The translations under genes were made by a program, and so were the position numbers. The notes beneath the pieces are model-generated. The model saw only the letters and a program-made list of their open reading frames with translations, was not told where the DNA came from and ran no database searches. Positions 14,147-20,227 of a DNA stretch of 20,227 nt are shown piece after piece. The stretch spans positions 1 through 20,227 of the forward strand of contig JAXDLH010000502.1 of NCBI GenBank assembly GCA_034666705.1, written 5' to 3'. Each line of letters begins with the position of its first letter. The stretch's first letter is position 1. Source of the DNA: JAXDLH01 sp034666705 (GTDB taxonomy: Bacteria > Chloroflexota > UBA6077 > SHYK01).

Positions 14147-15589
14147 CTACCAGAATCGCATGTCTTTCATGAGCGGCTCCGCCTGCACACGCCACGCGCT
14201 GAGCTCGCCGCGGAACGTGGCATCCATCGCCCGAGCCGCACAGAGCCCATCGTAGGCGGCCGTCTCGTTGCCGCGGCTGCCGATGGAGTCGCCGCCGGAC
14301 CAAACCTTCGGGTTCGCGGTCTGCTTCGTGACCGGGTCGACTTCGATCAGTCCCGTTGGCGTGCGGCGGATCCCCACCGCCTCCTCGACCCACCCCGCCT
14401 CGATGGTCTCGCCAATGCAACGTATGACCGTATCGACCGGGATGCGCTCCTCAGTGTTCGGAATGCGCCGCAGGTCGGGCACGCCGCCCGCAATGGGCTC
14501 GCCCAGCTCGGTCCGCGCCATGTCGACGGCGACCACGTGGCCCTCCTCGCCAATGACACGGACCGGCTCCAGAAAGAAGCGCAGGGTCGCGCCTTCCTCT
14601 TCCAGGATCCTTGCGAAGTGGGCGCCACCGCTGACCTCGCGGATGCCGCGGCGGTAGGCGAGGGTCGCCTCGCTCCCGCGGCGCAGCACCGCGCGCGTCA
14701 CGTCCAGGGCCGTGAAGCCGCCGCCGACGACGATCACGCGCCGCCCGATTGGGACGGCTGGCCCCAGCCACTGCCCGCGCAAAAAGTCGAGCCCGGTGAT
14801 GACGCCCTCGAGCTCGTCGCCTTCGACCCCGAGACTCACGACGGGCGTTCGCCCGATGCCCACGAAGACCGCGTCGTACTCCTCGACCATTCGCGCGAGT
14901 TCGGGCCCGTCGATGGGATGGCCGAAGTAGAGTGCCGCGCCCCATTCGGTCGGGTCGTGCTCCTCGATCACCATGGGCTTGCTCATCCGAAAGCTCGGGT
15001 AGCCCGTCCGCAACAGTCCCGCGGTTACTATGTCCCGTTCGAAGATGTCGACCGCGTGGCCCATGCGCCGGAGCTCCCAGGCGCACATGAGCGCGGCGCT
15101 GCCCGCGCCGACGAGCGCCACACGCCGACCGGTGGGCGCGCCGGGCCGGAAGTCAGCCGGCTTGCGGATTCCGTGATCGCCAGCCGCTCGCTCGAGCGCG
15201 CTGATGACCGGCGCCCGCTTCGTTGGATCCGCCGTCGCCATCCGGCGCTCTCCCGTGAAGGGGAACTCGCAGTATTTGTGGCAATGACGCCCGAAGGTGC
15301 CGGCGAACGGATGCGATTCGCGGATGGTAGCGAGCGCCGCGTCGAAGTTGCCATCTGCGATCTGACCGATGAAGCGCGGGATGTCGATCTCGAATGGGCA
15401 GCGGGCGACCGAGGCGGTGAAATCCAGGTCACGCACGCGCTGCGCCTCCGCCATTGCCTCCTCGCGGCTATATCCGAGCGCCACTTCGTCCCAGCATCGC
15501 ACCGCCTCATGCGGTGTGAGGCTGCGCAGCGGTATCTGGGGGGGCAGCGCCGCAATCGCGGCCGCGGGCCCCTCTCGCTCGTCCGTCAC
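14147..15589 (-). CDS. GltD-like FAD/NAD(P) oxidoreductase with degraded Fe-S motif
   Basis: This 480-residue protein follows the layout of the glutamate synthase small subunit/NfnB family. It has an N-terminal helical domain (20-120), an FAD-binding Rossmann fold with GAGSAA (161-166), a nested NAD(P) fold with GGGFTA (289-294), and a C-terminal FAD motif around GGDSIGSRGN. The family's N-terminal domain normally carries two [4Fe-4S] clusters. Here only Cys64 (ARCPFEIDIP), Cys103 and Cys107 (GRHCHKYCE) remain; the first cysteine group is replaced by RVRDLDF. The reaction is unknown: it may pass electrons from NAD(P)H through FAD alone. GTG 15589 overlaps the cupin stop as GTGA and is therefore preferred. 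Glutamate synthase activity is unlikely because no large subunit is present. It could act with the cupin, or elsewhere as a reductase. Confidence 0.85.
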   Translation of the reverse strand: MTDEREGPAAAIAALPPQIPLRSLTPHEAVRCWDEVALGYSREEAMAEAQRVRDLDFTASVARCPFEIDIPRFIGQIADGNFDAALATIRESHPFAGTFGRHCHKYCEFPFTGERRMATADPTKRAPVISALERAAGDHGIRKPADFRPGAPTGRRVALVGAGSAALMCAWELRRMGHAVDIFERDIVTAGLLRTGYPSFRMSKPMVIEEHDPTEWGAALYFGHPIDGPELARMVEEYDAVFVGIGRTPVVSLGVEGDELEGVITGLDFLRGQWLGPAVPIGRRVIVVGGGFTALDVTRAVLRRGSEATLAYRRGIREVSGGAHFARILEEEGATLRFFLEPVRVIGEEGHVVAVDMARTELGEPIAGGVPDLRRIPNTEERIPVDTVIRCIGETIEAGWVEEAVGIRRTPTGLIEVDPVTKQTANPKVWSGGDSIGSRGNETAAYDGLCAARAMDATFRGELSAWRVQAEPLMKDMRFW

Positions 15590-15942
15590 GAGTGCGGCAG
15601 CCGGCGGTAGTAGCGAACCTCAAAGGTCGTACAGCCGTCGTCCGAGCGCCACGGGCCGTGCGGCATCCCTGGTGGGCGGCAGGCGTACATGCCGGCGCAA
15701 AACGTCTCGCCGAGCGACAGATCGTGAAGGCTTCCGTCCACGATCCATACCTCTTCCCAGAAGTCGTGTCGCTGCACGCCCATCGCCGAGGTGTCGGTAC
15801 CCGGATCGAAGTGCAGCATGCGGGTGTAGTCGCCAGTCTCTGGGTCCTCACTCAGAATCTTCTCGGTCAGACCCTTGATTTCGCCCACCGAGCGACTGGC
15901 GACCGCGGACGGCTCGAAGAACTCGAACTCAGGCTTGGGCAA
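15586..15942 (-). CDS. Cupin-domain protein
   Basis: This 118-residue single-domain cupin has a beta-barrel core with a motif-1-like stretch around GVQRHDFWEEVWIVDG (55-70; His59, Glu63/64, Gly70) and a motif-2-like stretch PPGMPHGPW (90-98; His95). Together these suggest a mononuclear metal site. RPPGMPHGPW resembles cupins annotated as cysteine-dioxygenase-like or ChrR-like, but the reaction cannot be named. The TTG at 15942 is used because a perfect AAGGAGGT lies 5 nt upstream. It is the first gene of a two-gene operon with the GltD-like oxidoreductase, whose GTG overlaps its stop. This tight coupling suggests that the two act in one process, perhaps a cupin dioxygenase or isomerase paired with a flavoprotein. 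Confidence 0.75.
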   Translation of the reverse strand: MPKPEFEFFEPSAVASRSVGEIKGLTEKILSEDPETGDYTRMLHFDPGTDTSAMGVQRHDFWEEVWIVDGSLHDLSLGETFCAGMYACRPPGMPHGPWRSDDGCTTFEVRYYRRLPHS

Positions 15943-15947
15943 TCAGT

Positions 15948-15955
15948 ACCTCCTT
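15948..15955 (-). promoter_or_regulatory. Consensus Shine-Dalgarno fixing the cupin TTG start
   Basis: AAGGAGGT on the minus strand ends 5 nt before TTG 15942-15940. The strong site compensates for the weak start codon. The direct repeat GTGAC (15956-15960 and 15971-15975, plus strand) just upstream may be regulatory but is unproven. Confidence 0.65.
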
Positions 15956-16015
15956 GTGACTATCACCAATGTGACGCCGGGCGTCCGTCGCGCAACGCTT
16001 GATTCCAAGGTTATT

Positions 16016-16094
16016 GTCATCCTTGAGCGAAGCGAAGGATTCGCAGCCCGTTTAGTTGGAGTCACGGATCCTTCGGCTTGCGAGCCTCAGGGTG
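16016..16094. repeat. Inverted pair of REP-like elements overlapping a gene end
   Basis: CATCCTTGAGCGAAGCGAAG (from 16018) and the reverse complement of 16066-16094 (CACCCTGAGGCTCGCAAGCC, then GAAGGATCC) are imperfect copies facing each other. From memory, GTCATCCTGAGCGAAGCGAA-type repeats are abundant between genes in Chloroflexota and some other phyla. The right copy covers the stop codon (16087-16089) of the DUF2848 gene, so the repeat may have supplied the end of that gene. This explains most of the 144-bp gap before the cupin gene. Confidence 0.55.
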
Positions 16095-16785
16095 CCACCT
16101 CGGGCGCCGCCATGTAGTCGTACGTGCACGTGGCCAGGACCTCGCCACTCGGACGGACGAGCTGGCCCTCGAAGTCGCACCGCCCTGATGCCGGCGCCCG
16201 CTCCACGATCGGGACGGTGCCCGAATAGACGACCAGCCCCTCGCCGGCCCCACCCGGGGCCACCAGTTGCAGCAAATCGGGTGGCGCCATTAGCGTCGCG
16301 ACCGGCCCCTCCTGGTACACACGACGAGCCTGCCCGTCCGTAACCCAGCTTCGCAAGACGAGGCTATCCCAGGTCGGAAGCAGCGCGGTGAGCGGCCACA
16401 CGGTGCCGCTCACGATCTTGGGGAAGGCGATTTTCGACGCGTCTACCGACGTGCGCTCCACCTCACGGTCCGTATGGTCGCTGCCCACCCCGACGTAGAC
16501 CGTGCCATCCGCGACCAGGAGTACGTACTCGAGCTCGCCCGAGCACCAGCCAATCCCCGCGGGCAGGCTGCCTCCGACCTGGATGAGATCGGGCCGGCCT
16601 GCGTACTGCATGGGGACGTGGGGCGGTGGCGCGATTCCCTCGGCGGCCAGCTCGTCGATGTGGCGCTGCACCGCGGTGCGGTTGCGGCCGGTGTAGCCGG
16701 CGAGCACGACCATCTGGGGCCGGACGTGGAGTTGCCGGCCGTCCGCGCCGTTGGTCAGGACAAGCGCTGTGCTGCCCTGGGACAT
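16087..16785 (-). CDS. DUF2848 family protein (FAH-like fold)
   Basis: This 232-residue protein is recognised by GYTGRN (30-35), SGELEYVLL (82-90) and GSDHTDRE (101-108), hallmarks of DUF2848. DUF2848 proteins share the fold of fumarylacetoacetate hydrolase. The acidic residues Glu84/Glu86 and Asp103 could bind a metal, as FAH-family enzymes do, but no reaction is established. ATG 16785 is preferred over 16818 because AGGAGGAG lies just upstream and the protein then starts at the conserved region. It is divergent from the amidase at 16876, with only 90 bp between them, suggesting co-regulation; hydrolysis of an amide followed by C-C or ester cleavage is a possible joint role. The last codons lie in a REP-like repeat. 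Confidence 0.85.
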   Translation of the reverse strand: MSQGSTALVLTNGADGRQLHVRPQMVVLAGYTGRNRTAVQRHIDELAAEGIAPPPHVPMQYAGRPDLIQVGGSLPAGIGWCSGELEYVLLVADGTVYVGVGSDHTDREVERTSVDASKIAFPKIVSGTVWPLTALLPTWDSLVLRSWVTDGQARRVYQEGPVATLMAPPDLLQLVAPGGAGEGLVVYSGTVPIVERAPASGRCDFEGQLVRPSGEVLATCTYDYMAAPEVAP

Positions 16786-16820
16786 CGCTCCTCCTGCCGT
16801 GCGCCTCGGCGCGCGCACAT

Positions 16821-16849
16821 TTAACCATAGCGAGTGCGGCGGCTACACT
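16821..16849 (+). promoter_or_regulatory. Candidate amidase promoter in the divergent gap
   Basis: TTAACC (16821-16826), a 17-bp spacer and TACACT (16844-16849) fit a sigma-70-type promoter, four of six matches in each box. A minus-strand -10 candidate TTAAAT (16824-16819) for DUF2848 overlaps this -35, so the divergent promoters may compete. The whole gap is 90 bp. Confidence 0.4.
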
Positions 16850-16875
16850 GGCGGCAGATAGGACGGAGGTGGCGG

Positions 16876-18249
16876 ATGGCGGAGCTGAGGGCGGACGAGT
16901 TGCCGACGGCGATGGAGATGGCACGAGCGCTGCGAGCCCGAGAGGTATCGTCCGAGGAGCTCGTCGTCAGGGTGATCCGCAATGTGGAGCGATGGCAGCC
17001 GGCGATCAATGCGTTCTCCCAGCTCTGGGCTGACGAGGCGCTCACGGAGGCGCGCCGCCTCGATGGCCTGCGCGAGCCGGGGGGGCCGTTCGCGGGTGTG
17101 CCGGTTGCCGTCAAGGATCTCTACGACGTAGCCGGTCACGAGACGACGTCCTGCAGCGCCGCGTACGCCGGCAACGTTGTGGCCACCGACGCGCCGGTGA
17201 TCGCTGCACTGCGCCGGGCCGGCCTCGTGATCGTCGGCAAGACGAATCAGCACGAGCTTGCGGCCGGCGGCACGAATGCCGTGTCTGCCTGCGGCCCGAC
17301 GCAGAATCCCTGGGACCGGGCGCGCATTACGGGCGGCTCGAGCGGCGGCTCCGGTGCGGCGATTGCGGCTGGGGTCCTGCCATGGGCGCTGGGCTCCGAT
17401 ACGGGTGGCTCGATCCGGATCCCGGCCTCGCTGTGCGGCACGTTTGGCCTCAAAGTGACGAATCGCAAGCTCTCCACCGAGGGCATGCTGCCCCTCTCCC
17501 CATCGCTCGACACCCCAGGCCCAATGGCGGCGACGGCCGACGATCTCGCCGCCCTCTACGCGATCATGGCCGAGCAGTCACCGCAGGCAACACTCCCCGA
17601 GCCGCCGAGCGCGGGATGGCGTATCGGACTCGTCGGGGGCTACTTCACCCGCACCACGCGCCCCGAGATCCTCGCCGTCGTCCGATCCGTCGCAGAGTTG
17701 CTCGGTGGTGTTGGCGCTCGGACCGAGCCGGTGGATGGGGAGGGGATTGACGACGTGCGCAGTGTGTGGCGGCGCATCACGTACAGCGAGTTCCTCGCGG
17801 CATACAGTCGGCTCCCGCCGGAGCGCTACGAGCGAATCGCGCCGAGCGTGCGCTCGTGGATGGAGCAGGGCAGCGCCTATACGCCGGACGACATCGCCGA
17901 TGCAGGCTACCGCTGGCAGGAGATCGGCGTCTGGTTCCGCGAACGCCTCAAGGACGTCGACGCGCTGCTGGTCCCGACGACCCCGTACTGGGCGCCGCGC
18001 CACGGGGAGGACAAGATCGATGTGGGCGGTGAGATCGTGGACCTGCAGGTTGTCACGCCCGGGTGGCAGTCGTGCGCCGCGAACATCGCGGGCCTGCCCG
18101 CCGTGAGCCTGCCCGCCGGTCACTCTCCCGAGGGTCTGCCGTTCGGCGTCTCACTCATCGGCCGCGCCGATGCAGAAGAAACCCTATTGGCGCTTGCCCG
18201 CCTCTGGGAGCAAGCCGCGGCCTACACGCCAACCTACCCGGCGCTGTAA
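16876..18249 (+). CDS. Amidase-signature (AS) family hydrolase
   Basis: This is a 457-residue amidase of the GatA/AtzF/FAAH superfamily. The Ser-cisSer-Lys triad is intact: Lys80 (PVAVKDLYDV), Ser155 in GGSSGGSGAA as the cis-Ser, and Ser179 in GSDTGGSIRIP as the nucleophile. The 24-residue spacing between the two serines equals that in FAAH. The N-terminal helical segment (9-60) and length are normal. GGAGGT 5 nt upstream supports ATG 16876 rather than an upstream ATG. It is not obviously GatA: no gatB or gatC is nearby, so it is probably a catabolic amidase, ureide or allophanate-type hydrolase of unknown substrate. It is divergent from DUF2848. No terminator-like hairpin follows directly. 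Confidence 0.92.
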   Translation: MAELRADELPTAMEMARALRAREVSSEELVVRVIRNVERWQPAINAFSQLWADEALTEARRLDGLREPGGPFAGVPVAVKDLYDVAGHETTSCSAAYAGNVVATDAPVIAALRRAGLVIVGKTNQHELAAGGTNAVSACGPTQNPWDRARITGGSSGGSGAAIAAGVLPWALGSDTGGSIRIPASLCGTFGLKVTNRKLSTEGMLPLSPSLDTPGPMAATADDLAALYAIMAEQSPQATLPEPPSAGWRIGLVGGYFTRTTRPEILAVVRSVAELLGGVGARTEPVDGEGIDDVRSVWRRITYSEFLAAYSRLPPERYERIAPSVRSWMEQGSAYTPDDIADAGYRWQEIGVWFRERLKDVDALLVPTTPYWAPRHGEDKIDVGGEIVDLQVVTPGWQSCAANIAGLPAVSLPAGHSPEGLPFGVSLIGRADAEETLLALARLWEQAAAYTPTYPAL

Positions 18250-18362
18250 GGGATGCTCTTTCCGGATTCTGTTTCTCACGTTGGCATGCAGTCGAAAATC
18301 TTGCTTGCCGAAACGTGCAACTCGTGTCGTTGCCTCACCGTCGCATTATCAGAGGTGATGCA

Positions 18363-18581
18363 GTGGACGGGGATGCGTTCGCAGCCGCGCTCGAAGCGCT
18401 GTTCCAAATAGTCCCCAAGGGCCGTCTCTGCGCCGTGGGTGGCCTTGCCTCTCTGGTTGCCTTGATCACCTCGGTGTCGTTTCCGCCGCAGCCTTTTTCG
18501 GGTGATCTGATAGCGCTCGCGTTCTGGGGCGTGATCGGATTTCCGCTCGCCTGGGTCATCGCCTGGTTGGGAGATGGGTAG
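18363..18581 (+). CDS. Predicted small two-helix membrane protein
   Basis: I do not recognise a family. The 72-residue frame starts at GTG 18363, preceded by AGAGGTGA with 7 nt between GAGG and the GTG. An amphipathic N-terminal segment (residues 5-22) is followed by two hydrophobic helices: LCAVGGLASLVALITSVSF and LIALAFWGVIGFPLAWVIAW. The protein ends WLGDG. The placement of a good ribosome binding site before a clean two-helix protein in a 468-bp gap between larger genes supports a real gene. The frame is open further upstream into the amidase, but only the part after 18363 looks like protein. Location would be the cytoplasmic membrane; role unknown. Confidence 0.5.
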   Translation: MDGDAFAAALEALFQIVPKGRLCAVGGLASLVALITSVSFPPQPFSGDLIALAFWGVIGFPLAWVIAWLGDG

Positions 18582-18672
18582 CCGCCCCCCCCGAGGCGAT
18601 GACCCGATCACTGGCATGCCGTTATCATGCGAGCGCTGGCGCAAGCGGAAGTTTCGTGGATTGCCTAGCTGT

Positions 18673-18716
18673 CAGCGCCGCCGCCCGCCTCCGTCTCTCG
18701 ACGGGCGGTGGCGCTG
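18673..18716 (-). terminator. Stem-loop after the second substrate-binding protein
   Basis: Arms CAGCGCCGCCGCCCG (18673-18687) and CGGGCGGTGGCGCTG (18702-18716) pair over 15 bp with one G-U or mismatch and a 14-nt loop. It begins one base after the stop codon of the minus-strand gene. There is no T-run, so termination may be Rho-assisted. It may also serve the small membrane protein on the plus strand. Nothing else stands out in 18582-18717. Confidence 0.5.
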
Positions 18717-18717
18717 G

Positions 18718-20227
18718 TCAGGACGCCTTGTCCCACTCCTGGATGTTCCAGGTCATGGCGTTTGAGCCGCCGGAGCCCAGCCGGGGCGAGGCGTTCAAGA
18801 CGTTCTTGCGCACGGTGGTGATCTCGACGCTGAAGTAGAGGGGCAGGTTCGGCAGATCCTCGGCCCAGCGCAGGGCCAGCTGATGGCGCAATTGTTCGCT
18901 CTTGCCAAGGTCGAGCTCGCGCACCCACTGGTCCAGGATCGAGTCGCCGCCGCGCCAGCCCTCCTGGTTGTCGCCTTGCCAGCCGTTCTCTTCCGTCGGG
19001 ATGAACTTACTGTGCCAGTCGGTGTACTTCGGGTCGTTTGGCTCCAGGCTGCCGCCGGCAGACCCGCAGAAGCACGCGCCCGGCCAGACCGCGCGATTCA
19101 TCGGCTCGTCCATGACGCGGCGCGGCAGGTTGTTCACCGTCGTTTCCGCGCCAATCGTATGCCAGTAATCGAGCACCGCAGCCTGGACGGCTTCGTTCTC
19201 GCGGTCGCCGGCAACGCCGCGCGCCTCGAACGAGAGTCGCTCGCCGCGTCCGTTGACGAGGATACCGTCCGCGCTGGGGCGCCACCCTGCATCGCTCAGG
19301 AGCTGGCGCGCGCGATTCGGGTCGAAGGGGTACTTCGCGACCTGGCGGTCTACTTCCGGGTAGAGCGGGTCGCTCGGCCGAACGAGCGTGTCCGGTACTT
19401 TGGTCAGCCCGTGCAGCAGCGTCCGCACGATCTCCTCCCGGTCGATCGCCTGGAGCATCCCTCGCCGCAGCCGCACGTCCTCGAACCACGGATTGCGATA
19501 GCTGAGATTCACGGCGTTCCAGCCGGTCGGCACGTGATAGACAGTGCCCTGGCCGCTCGCCTCCCAGTTCTCCTTCGCTTTCAACGATGGCTCGAGGCCA
19601 ATGGTCGTGCGCATCGTCACGTCGATCTCGTTGGCCAGCACCGCCGCGAGCGCCGAGTTCTGATCTCCCATGATTCGGTAGATGACCGTGTCGATCTTCG
19701 GCCGCCCGAGGAAGTAGTCTGGGAATGCGTCGAACCGTATCCCCTGGCCTGGATCGAACGACGTCACCCGGTACGGGCCGGTGCCCACGTAGTTGCTCGT
19801 GAAGTATGGGTGGTTCGAGAAGGCCGCCGGATCACGCCGGTAGTCAGCCTCCAACAGATGGCGTGGCATCGGCGTGAGGCCGCTCCGCGTGAGCAGATTG
19901 GCGTACGGGTAGATCTCCTTCCAACTGATCACGAGCGTGTAATCGTCGGGGGCTTGTACGGACTCCATCATCTTGGGGATGCCGGCCTCGAGGGTGGCGA
20001 ATTTCGGATCCGTGACCACCTGCCAGCCCAGCACGAGATCGCCGGCGGTCATCGTCTGACCGTCGTGCCACTTCACGTCCCGTCGCAGATGCCAGGTCGT
20101 CTCCATGCGCCCGTCGGGGAGCACTTTCCAGGTGCCGCGCTCGATCGACGGCAGCTCGGTGGCGATCCACGGCTGGAAGTTATTGTCCCAGACGCGGTAC
20201 TTGATGAGCGTGGCGAGAAAGAGCGGA
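18718..20227 (-). CDS. ABC substrate-binding protein, family 5 (partial, 5' end off window)
   Basis: About 503 residues of the C-terminal part of a peptide/nickel-type (SBP_bac_5) solute-binding protein are present; the frame runs past the right edge in the upstream direction, so the signal peptide and lipobox are not seen. The segment GTWKVLPDGRMETTWHLRRD and the following VKWHDG parallel GTWKLNSDGTMDMTWTLRPN and IKWHDG of the protein at 2689-4425, so the two are paralogues. Later family features include GTGPYRVTSFDPGQG and DPNRARQLLSDAGW. The TGA at 18720-18718 is followed by a hairpin. No permease or ATPase gene lies downstream; partners, if linked, would be to the right of the window. Ligand unknown. 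Confidence 0.9.
   Translation of the reverse strand, partial: PLFLATLIKYRVWDNNFQPWIATELPSIERGTWKVLPDGRMETTWHLRRDVKWHDGQTMTAGDLVLGWQVVTDPKFATLEAGIPKMMESVQAPDDYTLVISWKEIYPYANLLTRSGLTPMPRHLLEADYRRDPAAFSNHPYFTSNYVGTGPYRVTSFDPGQGIRFDAFPDYFLGRPKIDTVIYRIMGDQNSALAAVLANEIDVTMRTTIGLEPSLKAKENWEASGQGTVYHVPTGWNAVNLSYRNPWFEDVRLRRGMLQAIDREEIVRTLLHGLTKVPDTLVRPSDPLYPEVDRQVAKYPFDPNRARQLLSDAGWRPSADGILVNGRGERLSFEARGVAGDRENEAVQAAVLDYWHTIGAETTVNNLPRRVMDEPMNRAVWPGACFCGSAGGSLEPNDPKYTDWHSKFIPTEENGWQGDNQEGWRGGDSILDQWVRELDLGKSEQLRHQLALRWAEDLPNLPLYFSVEITTVRKNVLNASPRLGSGGSNAMTWNIQEWDKAS

Noticed and set aside
14147..15589. Glutamate synthase small subunit
   Set aside because: No large subunit gene is adjacent and the Fe-S cysteine pattern needed for electron transfer is degraded.
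16876..18249. GatA subunit of the tRNA amidotransferase
   Set aside because: No gatB or gatC genes are nearby, and the divergent DUF2848 neighbour points to a catabolic amidase.

Overview
The window is G+C-rich bacterial DNA, densely packed with genes. It has family-5 lipoprotein substrate-binding proteins with Pro/Ala/Thr-rich linkers, a DUF2848 protein, REP-like intergenic repeats and several GTG/TTG starts. This looks most like an environmental Chloroflexota genome, but that is an inference from style; no rRNA or marker gene is present. I saw no tRNA, rRNA, CRISPR array, insertion sequence or phage gene.

Region 1 (190-7539) looks like an aromatic-acid catabolic module. Two translationally coupled Gfo/Idh/MocA dehydrogenases resembling 4,5-dihydroxyphthalate (cis-dihydrodiol) dehydrogenase lie on the minus strand. 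They diverge from a plus-strand series: a family-5 ABC substrate-binding lipoprotein, a Rieske oxygenase resembling the phthalate 4,5-dioxygenase oxygenase component, and a UbiD-type prFMN decarboxylase with its catalytic Arg/Glu/Glu. Together these could bind a carboxylated aromatic, dihydroxylate it, re-aromatise it and decarboxylate it. The reductase partner, ABC permeases, UbiX and ring-cleavage enzyme are not in the window.

Region 2 (7587-11274) is an ABC exporter plus two-component cassette: ATPase, ABC-2 permease, DesK/LiaS-type sensor kinase and NarL/LuxR-type response regulator. A perfect palindrome and TGACA half-sites spaced exactly 23 bp apart lie upstream as a candidate operator. 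The kinase gene is interrupted by a one-base frameshift just after its phospho-acceptor histidine. The cassette ends at a 52-bp perfect palindrome, probably a bidirectional terminator.

Region 3 (11325-13918, minus strand) holds a COG2159 amidohydrolase that resembles 4-oxalomesaconate hydratase (LigJ), which would fit the aromatic theme of region 1; a two-gene cassette of a small unknown protein and a single-domain retropepsin-like protease, whose stop/start junction sits in a hairpin; and a lipoprotein of unknown function.

Region 4 (14147-18581) holds a cupin coupled by a GTGA overlap to a GltD-like FAD/NAD(P) oxidoreductase that has lost most of its N-terminal Fe-S cysteines; a DUF2848 (FAH-like) protein divergent from an amidase-signature hydrolase; and a predicted 72-residue two-helix membrane protein. 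Region 5 (18718-20227) is the 3' part of a second family-5 substrate-binding protein that runs off the right edge.
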